In this document: positions 18,586-26,917 of the stretch, piece after piece
Position numbering within the stretch: position 1 is the first letter of the stretch
Layout: each line of letters begins with the position of its first letter
Source of the DNA: Bradyrhizobium altum
Lineage (GTDB): Bacteria; Pseudomonadota; Alphaproteobacteria; Rhizobiales; Xanthobacteraceae
Direction: 5' to 3'
NCBI RefSeq assembly: GCF_020889705.1
Contig: NZ_JACMYP010000011.1
Location: 1 to 64,000, forward strand
Length of the DNA stretch: 64,000 nt
Translations under genes and position numbers: made by a program
The notes under the pieces: model-generated
Database searches by the model: none
What the model saw: the letters and a program-made list of their open reading frames with translations, nothing else
What the model was told of the DNA's origin: nothing

Positions 18586-19043
18586 GCATCCCTGCTGGAC
18601 AAATTGCCGCAGTTGAGGCCAAGGAGCAACGAAGAGAAACGATGTCTTGTGAGCTTTTCCGTTACATGTTGTGAGAAAAGCACAGCTTGAGGTTTAGTAG
18701 AGTTGCGACAGAGTTGTGACCGCGCTCGATCGGATTCCGCCGCAACCAGCTACTCATGGCTCCACTCACGCCATTTGCGTGAGGCACGCACCGGCGGAAC
18801 AGTTTCCCTTGCGGTATCTCTCCCCGCAAGGCGCGGGCGCCCGCACGATTTCGGAATATTGGAAATGTACCCCTGAGTTGCCCGACGCGTCAAGTTGACT
18901 GATCGATCCGCCGGCAGCCGTCAGCTCCTTTGCATGGGGTTGTTTTCGATATTTTGGCCGCGCGCAGCCCCCCAAGAGGGAAGCCTGACCAGCGCGCCGA
19001 CCTCACCTGGCTGACTTCACCGTTGACAGCAATGACCGTCGAC
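18586..19043. other. Gene-free stretch upstream of the autotransporter
   Basis: About 460 bp between the end of the hydroxyacid dehydrogenase gene and the start of the autotransporter gene. It must hold the autotransporter promoter. The only structure I see is CTTGCGG (18808-18814) paired with CCGCAAG (18824-18830). No convincing coding frame is present. Confidence 0.4.
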
Positions 19044-20093
19044 CTACCCTGGCATGAACCCGAACGCCTTCTCGAACCTTCTGGCGTAAACCGGCCAAAC
19101 CTCGGGATTGATGATGCGCGGCGGGCGCTTGCCGTCCAGCGTATCGAGGATCTGTTCGGCTGCGATGCGGCCCATGTTGATGCGCGCCTCGCGGGTGACG
19201 CCGGCGGTGTGCGGGCTCGCCAGCACATTGTCGAACTGCAGCAGCGGATGATCCGGCGGCGGCGGTTCCTTGGACCAGACGTCGAGGCCGGCACCGGCAA
19301 TGCGTTTTTCGCGCAATGCCTCTTCCAATGCCTTCTCGTCGTGGATGAAGCCGCGCGCGGTGGTGACGAAATAGGCGTGCGGCTGCATCAGCGCGAATTC
19401 GCGCGCGCCGATCATGCCTCGGCTCTTGCTGTCCAGCGGACAGGAGATCGAGACGAAATCCGCGCGGCGCAAGAGATCGTCGAGCTCGACCTTCTCCCCG
19501 CCCCGCTTCGCCATCTCCTCGGCCGTGAGATAGGGATCGTAGGCGATCACCTTCATGTGCAAGAGGCCCTTGCACAGCTCGGCGATGCGGCGGCCGACAT
19601 TGCCGAGGCCGACGATGCCGACGGTCTTCTCGTTCAGCTCGTTGCCGATCAGATCGTTGCGGTTGACGTTGGCCTCGCGCCGCAGCCGGCGATCGGACTG
19701 AATGATGCGCTTCGACAGCGTCAGCATCATGCCGAGCGCGTGCTCGGCGACCGAGTTGGCGTTGCCGCCGGACTGGTTGACCACCAGTACGCCCGCCGCG
19801 GTGCAGGCCTCGACGTCGACCGGATCGAAGCCGGCGCCGTTCGAGGAGACGATCAGAAGGTTCGGCGCGCGCTTCAACAGCTCGGCATGGGCATGGAAAT
19901 GCGGCGCCAGCTCATCGCGGGCGGCGCCGATCTGGTAGGCATGCGCATCGGCGAGAACCGGCGCGAATGCCGCCTCCGGCGTCTCGTTCTCCAGACGGTC
20001 GAGCCGGACATCTGGCCGCTTCTTCAGGATGTCGACGTAGATCTCGTGGGCGAGGTATTTGACGTAGAACACGCGCTTGTTGTTGACGGTCAT
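19044..20093 (-). CDS. D-2-hydroxyacid dehydrogenase (SerA-like)
   Basis: A 349-residue NAD-dependent D-isomer-specific 2-hydroxyacid dehydrogenase. The Rossmann motif is GIVGLGNVGRRIAE (about 160-173). Catalytic residues appear as Arg in FVTTARGFIHDE, Glu in GLDVWSKEP and His in LASPHTAGVT. It lacks the ACT domain of biosynthetic SerA, so it is more likely a catabolic reductase of a 2-keto acid. It is the last gene of a leftward operon after a Bug-type binding protein and a PDC-hydrolase-like amidohydrolase, 15 bp after the latter. The real substrate is unknown. Confidence 0.85.
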   Translation of the reverse strand: MTVNNKRVFYVKYLAHEIYVDILKKRPDVRLDRLENETPEAAFAPVLADAHAYQIGAARDELAPHFHAHAELLKRAPNLLIVSSNGAGFDPVDVEACTAAGVLVVNQSGGNANSVAEHALGMMLTLSKRIIQSDRRLRREANVNRNDLIGNELNEKTVGIVGLGNVGRRIAELCKGLLHMKVIAYDPYLTAEEMAKRGGEKVELDDLLRRADFVSISCPLDSKSRGMIGAREFALMQPHAYFVTTARGFIHDEKALEEALREKRIAGAGLDVWSKEPPPPDHPLLQFDNVLASPHTAGVTREARINMGRIAAEQILDTLDGKRPPRIINPEVWPVYARRFEKAFGFMPG

Positions 20094-20108
20094 GTCTTCG
20101 AGCAGCTT

Positions 20109-21005
20109 TCAGTTTGGGAAGCCATAGAGTCGTGCGGGATTGTCGACGAGGATGCGGTGGCGGGTCGCCGCGTCCGGCGTCCACTCCTGGAACAGCGTCA
20201 GCAGGTGGCCGGCGTCGGGCATCTCGCCCTCGACCCGCGGATGCGGCCAGTCGCCGCCCCACACCAGCTGTTCGGAGTTGGCTGATACCAGCGCCTCGTG
20301 GAACGGCCGCGCATCCGGATAATCCGGCGCGCGCTGACTCAGGCGATGTGCGCCGGAAAGCTTGGCCCAGCACCAGCCCTCGCCGACCGCGCGCAGCAGG
20401 CTCTGAAAGCCCGCGGTGTTGATGCCAGCGGCCGCATCGGTGCGGCCCATGTGGTCGACCACGACCGGCAGGCCCAGCGCCTTCAGCGTCGGGACCGTGT
20501 CAGGCAAATCCTTCACGTCGATCCAGAGCTGCAGATGCCAGCCGAGCTCGGCCATCACGGCCGCATGCGTCCCGGCGACGCTCAAGGGAATGCCGCCGCG
20601 ATAGTGCAACTGGCCGCCGCGGAAGAAATGGTTGAAGCGCAAGCCGCGGACGCCGAGCACATGCCATTGCCGCAGCGTGCCCGCCGCCACATCGGCATCG
20701 GCCACCGCGACGCCGCGCAGCCGCGCCGGCTCGCGCTGCAGCGCATCCAGCATCGCCGAATTGTCGTGTCCATGCGCGCTGCCCTGCACCAGCACGCCGC
20801 GGGAGAAACCCAGCGCATCGAGCATGCCGAGATAGGTCGCGAGCGGCGCGTCCGGCGGCGTGTAGCTGCGATCGGCGGCATAGGGGAAGCGGTCCGCCGG
20901 GCCGAACACATGCGCATGCGTATCGCAGGCCTTGGGCGGCAGCTTCTCTCTCGGCGGCGTCACCGGACGCGGCGGCAGGCAGGCGGGAATCTCTGATACA
21001 GCCAT
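20109..21005 (-). CDS. Amidohydrolase, 2-pyrone-4,6-dicarboxylate lactonase-like
   Basis: A 298-residue TIM-barrel amidohydrolase of the LigI/COG3618 group. Metal and substrate residues appear in order: CDTHAHVFGP (HxH) near residue 30, GVLVQGSAHGHDNSAMLDAL, VVDHMGRTD near 190, and WGGDWPHPR near 250. LigI opens 2-pyrone-4,6-dicarboxylate in lignin-derived aromatic catabolism; family members also act on other lactones. It starts five bases after the binding-protein stop, so uptake and hydrolysis are coupled. Confidence 0.8.
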   Translation of the reverse strand: MAVSEIPACLPPRPVTPPREKLPPKACDTHAHVFGPADRFPYAADRSYTPPDAPLATYLGMLDALGFSRGVLVQGSAHGHDNSAMLDALQREPARLRGVAVADADVAAGTLRQWHVLGVRGLRFNHFFRGGQLHYRGGIPLSVAGTHAAVMAELGWHLQLWIDVKDLPDTVPTLKALGLPVVVDHMGRTDAAAGINTAGFQSLLRAVGEGWCWAKLSGAHRLSQRAPDYPDARPFHEALVSANSEQLVWGGDWPHPRVEGEMPDAGHLLTLFQEWTPDAATRHRILVDNPARLYGFPN

Positions 21006-21009
21006 CTTC

Positions 21010-21975
21010 CTACTCCGCCTTCATGCCGGCGGCCTTGATGATCGGCCCCCATTTGTCGTAGTCGGCCTTGATCTTGGCGGCGAACTTGTCCGGCGTGGAG
21101 CCGATCGGGATCGCGCCGAGCTTGCCGAGACGCTCCTTCACGGCATCCGTATTCACGGCCGCGACGAAATCATGCGAAATCTTCGCAACGAGATCCGCAG
21201 GCATGTTGCCGGGCCCGAGCAGCCCCCACCACACCTCGGTATCGTAGCCCGGCACGGCCTCCGACATGCTGGGCACATCGGGCAAGAATGGCGCACGCGA
21301 GGCCGTCGTCACCGCCAGCGCACGAACCGTGCCGGCCTGCAACTGCCCGACCGATTCCGGCCCGTTGTTGAACGACATCGGAATTTGTCCGCCCAGCAGA
21401 TCGTTGATTGCGGGCGCGCCGCCCTTGTAGGGGATCGCGTTGAGATCGATCTTGGCGAGGCTGTTGAGCAGCTCGCCGGCCAGATGGGTCGAGGTGCCGT
21501 TGCCGGCATGGGCAAAGGACAGGCTGCCGGGCTTCGCCTTCGCCGCCGCGATCACGTCACTGACCGACTTGAACGGTGAGTCCGCGCGCACCAGCAGCAC
21601 GTTCGGCGATGACGCCAGCAGCGAGATCGGCGAAAAATCCTTGAACGTGTCGTAGGGCAGTTTTGGATAGAGGAACGGATTGGTGGCATGGCCGCTCGCC
21701 ACCATGATCAGATTGTAGCCATCGGGCGCGGAGCTCACGATCGCCTGCGAGGCGATCACCCCGCCGGCGCCCGGCCGGTTCTCGACCACGATCGACTGCG
21801 TCCAGCTTTTCGACACCGCTTCGGCTAGCGTCCGCGTCAGCACGTCGACGCCGCCGCCCGGCGGATATGGGACGAGAATATGAACGGCCTTTGCCGGGTA
21901 TGGCTGCGCGGACGCAAGGCCGGCCACGACGGTGGCCGCTGCCGCAATGGCGGTCCGCCAGACCCATCCGGCCAT
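21010..21975 (-). CDS. Bug-family (tripartite tricarboxylate) substrate-binding protein
   Basis: A 321-residue Bug/TctC periplasmic protein. The signal peptide is MAGWVWRTAIAAAATVVAGLASAQ, followed by the family pattern YPAKAVHILVPYPPGGGVDVL, VENRPGAGGVIAS and LSFAHAGNGTSTHLAGELL. These proteins capture carboxylates for TctAB-type carriers, but no TctA or TctB is adjacent. It leads the leftward operon with the amidohydrolase and hydroxyacid dehydrogenase, so the ligand is probably a carboxylated lactone or keto acid. Confidence 0.9.
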   Translation of the reverse strand: MAGWVWRTAIAAAATVVAGLASAQPYPAKAVHILVPYPPGGGVDVLTRTLAEAVSKSWTQSIVVENRPGAGGVIASQAIVSSAPDGYNLIMVASGHATNPFLYPKLPYDTFKDFSPISLLASSPNVLLVRADSPFKSVSDVIAAAKAKPGSLSFAHAGNGTSTHLAGELLNSLAKIDLNAIPYKGGAPAINDLLGGQIPMSFNNGPESVGQLQAGTVRALAVTTASRAPFLPDVPSMSEAVPGYDTEVWWGLLGPGNMPADLVAKISHDFVAAVNTDAVKERLGKLGAIPIGSTPDKFAAKIKADYDKWGPIIKAAGMKAE

Positions 21976-21984
21976 CGACGCCTC

Positions 21985-22016
21985 CCGTCCCTTGATCGTT
22001 CCGTCCCTTGATCGTT
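21985..22016. repeat. Perfect 16-bp tandem duplication in a divergent promoter
   Basis: The unit CCGTCCCTTGATCGTT is repeated exactly twice, immediately upstream of the binding-protein ATG. A separate inverted repeat, TTGGGC-N9-GCCCAA, lies at 22038-22058. No regulator gene is adjacent. Confidence 0.7.
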
Positions 22017-22161
22017 ACAGCCTGTATCGCACGCCGGTTGGGCACTACGATGGCCCAATTCCGCAGATCGCGTTGCGGCCTCGACATGTTGACAATCGCA
22101 TGGTCAGCGTCAAGTTTCATGGCGCAAGCGATCATCAGCGTCGCGCGAGAGGGAGAACAGG

Positions 22162-22737
22162 ATGGCGGCCGCGGAACAAGCCTCGTCCAAGGATAAAGCC
22201 AAGGATAAGTCCCAGGATGCGGCGACCACCTGGCACGGCATCGTGCTGCAGACGCTGAAGCGGAACGAGATCAAGCTGGTGCCCTATGTGCCCGACCGGG
22301 TGCTGACCACGCTGATCAAGGACCTGCACGCCGATCCGTATTTCACGACGTTTCCGACCGCGCGCGAGGAAGAGGCCGTCGGCATCGTCTCAGGTGCCTG
22401 GATGGCGGGCACGCGCGGCGCCGTACTGATGCAGACCTCGGGCTTTGCCACGCTCGCCAACGTGCTGGCCTCGCTCGCGGTGCCCTACCAGATCCCGCTG
22501 ATCATGTTCGTCTCCGAGCGCGGCACGCTCGGCGAGTTCAACTACGGCCAGGCGCTGGTCTGCCGCACCATGCGCCCGATGCTGGATTCGCTGGCGATGG
22601 AACATCACACCATCACCCGGCTCGACGAGCTCGAATTCATCGCCGACCGCTCGATCAAGCAGGCCGTCACCACCCAGGCGCCGGTGGCGCTGATCCTCTC
22701 GCCGCTGTTGACCGGCGGCAAGACCTTCGACAAGTGA
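22162..22737 (+). CDS. TPP-dependent decarboxylase, N-terminal-domain subunit (ComD-like)
   Basis: A 191-residue protein equal to the pyrimidine-binding half of a ThDP decarboxylase, like the alpha subunit of sulfopyruvate decarboxylase or the N-terminal part of phosphonopyruvate decarboxylase. FTTFPTAREEEAVGIVSGAWMAG holds the conserved Glu that activates ThDP; QTSGFATLANVLASLAVPYQIPL and SERGTLGEFNYGQ follow. The N-terminal 20 residues are Lys/Ala-rich and probably disordered. GAGAGGGAG-like sequence precedes ATG 22162. Its partner follows after eight bases. Confidence 0.8.
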   Translation: MAAAEQASSKDKAKDKSQDAATTWHGIVLQTLKRNEIKLVPYVPDRVLTTLIKDLHADPYFTTFPTAREEEAVGIVSGAWMAGTRGAVLMQTSGFATLANVLASLAVPYQIPLIMFVSERGTLGEFNYGQALVCRTMRPMLDSLAMEHHTITRLDELEFIADRSIKQAVTTQAPVALILSPLLTGGKTFDK

Positions 22738-22745
22738 GATCAGCC

Positions 22746-23348
22746 ATGACCAACGCACACGCGCGCAACACCAAGGTGATGAACCGCTTCGACCTTACCC
22801 AGCGCCTCGTCGCCGGGCTGAAGGACGAGGCCGTGATCGGCGGCATCGGCAACACCAACTTTGATCTTTGGGCCGCCGGCCACCGCCCCGAGAATTTCTA
22901 CATGCTGGGCAGCATGGGACTTGCGTTTCCGATCGCGCTCGGCGTCGCACTGGCGCAGCCGAAGCGCCGCGTGTTCGCACTCGAAGGCGACGGCTCGCTG
23001 TTGATGCAGCTCGGCTGCCTCTCGACCATCGCGACGCTGGCGCCGAAGAATCTCACGATGGTGGTGATGGACAACGGCATCTACCAGATCACCGGCAGTC
23101 AGCCAACCCCGGCGGCAGGCCATACCGACATCGTCGCGGTCGCGCTCGCCAGCGGGATTGCGAGCAGCTCCTGGGCCGCCGACGAGGACGATTTCGAGCG
23201 GCTGATCGAACAGTCGAAGTCAGCACCCGGCCCGACCCTGATCGGCGTCCGCATCGACGACAAGCCCGGCACCGGCACCACCCGCCGCGACCCCGTGCAG
23301 ATCCGCGAGCGGTTCATGCACGGGATGGGGGTTAGGCAGTTGCTGTAG
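22746..23348 (+). CDS. TPP-dependent decarboxylase, ThDP-binding subunit (ComE-like)
   Basis: A 200-residue protein equal to the pyrophosphate-binding half of a ThDP enzyme. The GDG...N motif is clear: FALEGDGSLLMQLG...VVMDNGIYQITG. With the preceding gene it should form one heteromeric decarboxylase active on a 2-keto acid such as sulfopyruvate or phosphonopyruvate; the true substrate is not known. Divergent genes encode carboxylate uptake and a 2-hydroxyacid dehydrogenase, so a 2-keto acid intermediate common to both units is plausible. ATG 22746 is preferred over an in-frame upstream codon. Confidence 0.8.
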   Translation: MTNAHARNTKVMNRFDLTQRLVAGLKDEAVIGGIGNTNFDLWAAGHRPENFYMLGSMGLAFPIALGVALAQPKRRVFALEGDGSLLMQLGCLSTIATLAPKNLTMVVMDNGIYQITGSQPTPAAGHTDIVAVALASGIASSSWAADEDDFERLIEQSKSAPGPTLIGVRIDDKPGTGTTRRDPVQIRERFMHGMGVRQLL

Positions 23349-23384
23349 GGCCGCCCGGCCGCAGGCCCTGTTGCAACGTAGAAT

Positions 23385-23512
23385 CCGTCATTACGGGCCA
23401 CCTGGTCGGCGCGCAGCGCCGCCGGATGACAGGCTCCGCGAAGCAATCCATCCACCCGCATATCCGGTGGATGGATCGCTTCGTCGCGTCGCCTCGCGCG
23501 ATGACAGGCAGG
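23385..23512. repeat. Dispersed inverted repeat
   Basis: CGAAGCAATCCATCCAC and GGATGGATCGCTTCG form the arms of a hairpin flanked by partial copies (GTCATTACGGG, GATGACAGG). It matches a widespread Bradyrhizobium intergenic repeat family and has no visible coding role. Confidence 0.65.
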
Positions 23513-23536
23513 CTGTGCCGAGAGGTGGTTTCTTGC

Positions 23537-23584
23537 TATTTAACGATTGCATTATTTAACCATTGTGTTATTTAACACTTTCAT
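23537..23584. promoter_or_regulatory. Three 16-bp phased TATTTAAC repeats upstream of arsR-type gene
   Basis: TATTTAAC occurs at 23537, 23553 and 23569, exactly 16 bp apart. The spacers are related (GATTGCAT, CATTGTGT, ACTTTCAT). The array ends about 25 bp before the ArsR ATG and probably combines promoter and operator sites. Confidence 0.6.
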
Positions 23585-23608
23585 TAATCACCATAAGGCT
23601 CTCCCGCC

Positions 23609-23956
23609 ATGTCGGCCGCGGCGCCTCAACTCGACAATCTATTCGCGGCGCTCGCCGATCCGACCCGGCGCGCGATCATCGACCGGCTGCTCGCCCGCGG
23701 CGAGCTCAGCGTCGGCGAGGTCGCCGCTCCCTTTTCCATCAGCACGCCGGCCATCACACGGCATCTGCAGGTGCTGGAGGCGGCCGGACTGATCGAACGC
23801 CGGGTCGAGCGACAATGGCGGTTCGTGCGCGTGCGCGCCGATGCGCTGGCACCGATGGAGAGCTGGCTGGAGCGGCATCGGCGGCACTGGTCGGCGGCGC
23901 TGGATCGCCTGGAAGCAGTGGCTGCCGCGCAAATACCGCAGCGGAGGAAATCATGA
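23609..23956 (+). CDS. ArsR-family transcriptional regulator
   Basis: A 115-residue winged-helix repressor. The DNA-binding part reads [19 protein letters not shown] then [30 protein letters not shown]. There is no obvious CxC metal site, so it is probably not a metal sensor; ArsR genes paired with SRPBCC proteins are a common non-metal type. It overlaps the SRPBCC gene by four bases (ATGA). Three phased repeats lie upstream and suggest autoregulation. Confidence 0.85.
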   Translation: MSAAAPQLDNLFAALADPTRRAIIDRLLARGELSVGEVAAPFSISTPAITRHLQVLEAAGLIERRVERQWRFVRVRADALAPMESWLERHRRHWSAALDRLEAVAAAQIPQRRKS

Positions 23957-24393
23957 GCGATGCCGACACCACGCTGCGCATCGAACGCTTGATCGCCGCG
24001 CCGCCCGAGGTGTTGTTCGCGCTCTGGATCGAGCCGGCGCAATTGCTGAAATGGTGGGCACCGGACGGCTACGAGCCTTCGGTCGACATTCTCGACGCAA
24101 GACCCGGCGGCCGCTGGCGCACCATGATGCGCAGGCCCGATGGCGGCGTGGTCGCGACCAGCGGGGTCTACCGCATTGTCGAGCCGCCGTACCGGCTCTC
24201 CTTCACCTGGGCCTGGGAAAGCGAGCACGGCGCGCGCGGCCACGAAAGCGAGGTCGCGGTGACCTTCGAGGCCGCGCCGGGCGGCACGCGGCTCGTGCTG
24301 CTGCAGCAGCGCTTCGAGAACAAGGAAACCTGCGACCGCCACGTGATCGGCTGGTCGGCCGCGCTCGACCGCATGTCGTGGATCGCGCGCTGA
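23953..24393 (+). CDS. SRPBCC (AHSA1-like) domain protein
   Basis: A 146-residue START/AHSA1-fold protein: [38 protein letters not shown] and FTWAWESE are family landmarks, and the C-terminal helix is GWSAALDRM. These domains form a hydrophobic ligand pocket. It is translationally coupled to the ArsR gene and followed after 17 bp by a glutathione transferase gene, so all three may form a small stress or detoxification operon. Confidence 0.85.
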   Translation: MSDADTTLRIERLIAAPPEVLFALWIEPAQLLKWWAPDGYEPSVDILDARPGGRWRTMMRRPDGGVVATSGVYRIVEPPYRLSFTWAWESEHGARGHESEVAVTFEAAPGGTRLVLLQQRFENKETCDRHVIGWSAALDRMSWIAR

Positions 24394-24410
24394 CGACACG
24401 GGAGATATCC

Positions 24411-25061
24411 ATGACCGCTCCGGAAATCATCGGCTCGATCCGCTCGACCTACACGCACGCGATCCGCCTGGTGTGCGAGGAAAAGGGCATCGACTACACG
24501 CTCACCGAACGGCCGCTGCGTGCGCCTGAAGTCTATGCGATCCATCCGTTCGGGAAAATGCCGGTGCTGCGCCACGGCGATTTTGAGCTGTTCGAATCCA
24601 AGGCGATCGCCACCTATCTCGACCGCAGCTTCCCTGCGCCTTATTTGTTTCCGGCCGATCTTCGGCTCGCCGCGCTCACCGAACAATGGATTTCGGTCGT
24701 CAACACGCTGATCGACCACACGCTGATCCGGACCTACCTGTTCGCCTATATCGCGCCGAAGACCGCCGACGGCACCCCCGACCGCGCGGCCATCGATGCC
24801 GTCATGCCGGCGTTGCGCGCGCAGATCGACGTTCTCGACCGAGCGGTCGCGCCGACGGGCTACCTTGTCGGCGATCATCTCACCTTCGCCGACCTCAACC
24901 TGCTGCCGATCCTGCACCGGGTACAGCAGGCGCCCGAAGGCGCCAGCGCACTTGCGGATGCACCGCATCTCGCGCGCTATTACGCGCAACACACCGCGCG
25001 GCCGAGCTTCCGACGCACGATGCCGCCCGCCGGCCCGCCACGGCGGAGCTCGACATCGTAG
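24411..25061 (+). CDS. Glutathione S-transferase family protein
   Basis: A 216-residue GST. The thioredoxin-like N-domain has SIRSTYTHAIRLVCEEKGIDYTL and the GSH-binding region PFGKMPVLRHGDFELFESKAIATYL; the C-domain has GDHLTFADLNLLPIL, the conserved N-capping motif. It follows the SRPBCC gene by 17 bp with GGGAGA before ATG 24411. The last 15 residues (PPAGPPRRSSTS) are unlike the fold and may be a degraded tail. It converges on the ketopantoate-reductase-like gene with a six-base gap. Confidence 0.85.
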   Translation: MTAPEIIGSIRSTYTHAIRLVCEEKGIDYTLTERPLRAPEVYAIHPFGKMPVLRHGDFELFESKAIATYLDRSFPAPYLFPADLRLAALTEQWISVVNTLIDHTLIRTYLFAYIAPKTADGTPDRAAIDAVMPALRAQIDVLDRAVAPTGYLVGDHLTFADLNLLPILHRVQQAPEGASALADAPHLARYYAQHTARPSFRRTMPPAGPPRRSSTS

Positions 25062-25067
25062 CGCCGT

Positions 25068-26129
25068 TCAATTCAGCCGCAACTCGGTGATATGCCGGGG
25101 ATCCGGCGCGAGTTCGCCGCGTTCGACGCGCTTGACGATGTCGGTCAGCGCGGCGTTGGCATTGCATGCGAGGCCAAGCTTCTCGCCCTCGCGCACCACA
25201 AAGCCGTTGAGGAATTCGATCTCGGTGCGGCGGCCCTTCTGGATGTCCTGGCCCATCGAGGGACGCTGCGCCGATGACGTGCGCTTGGCATCCTTGAAGC
25301 GCTGCTCGTCGCAGGCGCGCGTCGCGGCCTCGTCGCCCTCGCCCGCCCGCGCGATGGTCTCGGGCGGCAGATGCAGGATCTCCTCCAGCTGATAGCCCTG
25401 CGCCTGGCCGACGCGGATCGCCTCGCTGCCGAGCCGCGTCGAGAAGCGGCGCAGCGGTTCGCTTTGCAGCATCTCGCCGCCCGCTAGACCCGTGCAGGCC
25501 GAGAGCCCGTTGCCCATCACGTTGGCGACGAGCTTGGACCAGCGCTCGCCCCAGAGATTGCCGGTCACCTTGGCGCTATCGGAGTAGCCAACCAGGCGGC
25601 AAACCTCCTCCGCCCGCGCGGTGATACGGCCATGCACCTCGCCGGCGCGGAACACGGTATGCGCCGCGCCACCCTTGCCGGCGCCGCGGTGCATATGGCC
25701 GGGCTCGGGCAGGTTGACGGTGATGCTGCTCGCGATGCAGCCGAGCGTCTTGCCCCAGCCGACGATGCCGGCGATCGTCTCCTCATTCATACAGTTCTGC
25801 AGAGAGACGACGTAACCGTCCGGCGCCAGATATTGCCGGATCAGCATGGTCGCCCAGGCGGTGTCGTAGGACTTCATGCAGACGAAGGCGATGTCGACCG
25901 GCTTTTCCTTTGCCAGTTGCTGAGCATCGGTGACGTGCAGCGCACGCACCGGCACCGAGAACTCGGCGACATCCATCGCGTGCGTGACGCGCAATCCGTG
26001 CTTGCGCATGTGCTCGACATGCTCGGGCCAGGGATCGATGAAGGTGACGTCCTCACCCGCCTGCACCATATGCGCACCGGCATAGCCGCCGACCGCACCC
26101 GCGCCGACGATCGCGATCTTCCGACCCAT
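25068..26129 (-). CDS. Ketopantoate reductase family protein (PanE/ApbA-like)
   Basis: A 353-residue NADPH-dependent reductase. The N-terminal motif is IAIVGAGAVGGYAGAHM. Catalytic residues of the family appear in LWGERWSKLVANVMGN (Lys) and RRTEIEFLNGFVV (Glu in the ExxxxN motif). It is about 50 residues longer than typical PanE because of an insertion near 245-275. Alphaproteobacterial paralogs of this type also act outside pantothenate synthesis; in Methylorubrum a PanE-like enzyme is reported as oxalyl-CoA reductase. Here it is 9 kb from the oxalate genes, so its substrate is open. Confidence 0.8.
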   Translation of the reverse strand: MGRKIAIVGAGAVGGYAGAHMVQAGEDVTFIDPWPEHVEHMRKHGLRVTHAMDVAEFSVPVRALHVTDAQQLAKEKPVDIAFVCMKSYDTAWATMLIRQYLAPDGYVVSLQNCMNEETIAGIVGWGKTLGCIASSITVNLPEPGHMHRGAGKGGAAHTVFRAGEVHGRITARAEEVCRLVGYSDSAKVTGNLWGERWSKLVANVMGNGLSACTGLAGGEMLQSEPLRRFSTRLGSEAIRVGQAQGYQLEEILHLPPETIARAGEGDEAATRACDEQRFKDAKRTSSAQRPSMGQDIQKGRRTEIEFLNGFVVREGEKLGLACNANAALTDIVKRVERGELAPDPRHITELRLN

Positions 26130-26248
26130 GTTTCCACCCTGCTCTTGATTGAGGCGGCCGCTGGCTGCGTCCGCGTGTTGCGGACCAGTCTAGGGGATCG
26201 CGCCGGCAGGCCAACCAGGCACCTCATGAAAAAACGGGCCCGTGCCAT

Positions 26249-26289
26249 GCGAAAATCCCCGCGGGCGACAAGCCCGCGAGGATCTTCGC
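26249..26289 (-). terminator. Hairpin terminator after the DUF1236-like gene
   Basis: GCGAAAATCCCCGCGGGC pairs with GCCCGCGAGGATCTTCGC (18 bp, two mismatches, five-base loop). On the minus strand a second small palindrome (ACGGGCCCGT) and a T-run follow. It lies 21 bases after the stop at 26310. Confidence 0.7.
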
Positions 26290-26309
26290 AGTTAGAAATA
26301 TCGGCGCGA

Positions 26310-26699
26310 TCAGTCGATGATCTTGACGATCCTGCGGGTGCGCGGCTCGACGATCACGCGGCGATCATTGACGATCGCGTAGCGGTATTCGGTGTAGCGC
26401 GGCACCGGACGCAGCACGACGGTGTCGGGCAGCGGCTCGCCGACCACGACGCGCTCGCGCACCACGACCGACGGCTCGTCGCGCGGGATCGACGTGATCA
26501 CCGCATTCGGAATCTCGAGGCCGGCGCCGACCGCGGCACCAACCGTGCCGCCGACGATCTCGCCAACCGGGCCTGCGATCTCGCCACCGGTCCGCGCACC
26601 GTTCGCGGCGCCCGCCGCGGTCGTTGACTGCGCGAACGCCGAGCCGGACGCGAGCAGCGACGCGGCGGCAACAAGGGAAACAGCAAGACGCTTGTTCAT
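26310..26699 (-). CDS. Exported DUF1236-like protein
   Basis: A 129-residue periplasmic protein. The signal peptide is MNKRLAVSLVAAASLLASGSAFAQ, followed by a Gly/Ala-rich linker (GEIAGPVGEIVGGTVGAAVGAG). The C-terminal domain has PDTVVLRPVPRYTEYRYAIVNDR then RVIVEPRTRRIVKIID, the YRYxxVNxxxVLVxPxTRRIV pattern of DUF1236. GGAGGAGGAG precedes ATG 26699. Its function is unknown; it is common in Bradyrhizobiaceae. Confidence 0.8.
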   Translation of the reverse strand: MNKRLAVSLVAAASLLASGSAFAQSTTAAGAANGARTGGEIAGPVGEIVGGTVGAAVGAGLEIPNAVITSIPRDEPSVVVRERVVVGEPLPDTVVLRPVPRYTEYRYAIVNDRRVIVEPRTRRIVKIID

Positions 26700-26830
26700 G
26701 ATTCTCCTCCTCCGAGTTATGAGACGCCCCTTCAACATCGCAGGGAACGAGACGTTCCAGTTCCAACGCCGGCAACTCGTGCGCAAATTCCAGTTCCGCA
26801 GCAACTCGCCTTAGTTCCAGCACAAATGAA

Positions 26831-26863
26831 AATGCTGCTCCGGATAATGTCCGAAGCAGCATT
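26831..26863 (-). terminator. Hairpin terminator after the NYN gene
   Basis: AATGCTGCTCCGGA and TCCGAAGCAGCATT form a 14-bp stem with one mismatch and a five-base loop; on the minus strand it is followed by TTTTCATTTG. The core CGGA..ATGTCCGAAGC recurs in two other hairpins of the window. Confidence 0.75.
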
Positions 26864-26917
26864 CATCGTGGGTTCAGATTCAGAGATGGATTAGAGCAGG
26901 AGCGCGCTGCGCGCCGT

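Noticed and set aside
23537..23584. CRISPR array or plasmid-type iterons
   Set aside because: Only three 8-bp repeats, far too short for CRISPR, and no rep or cas gene is nearby; the position before an ArsR gene fits an operator.
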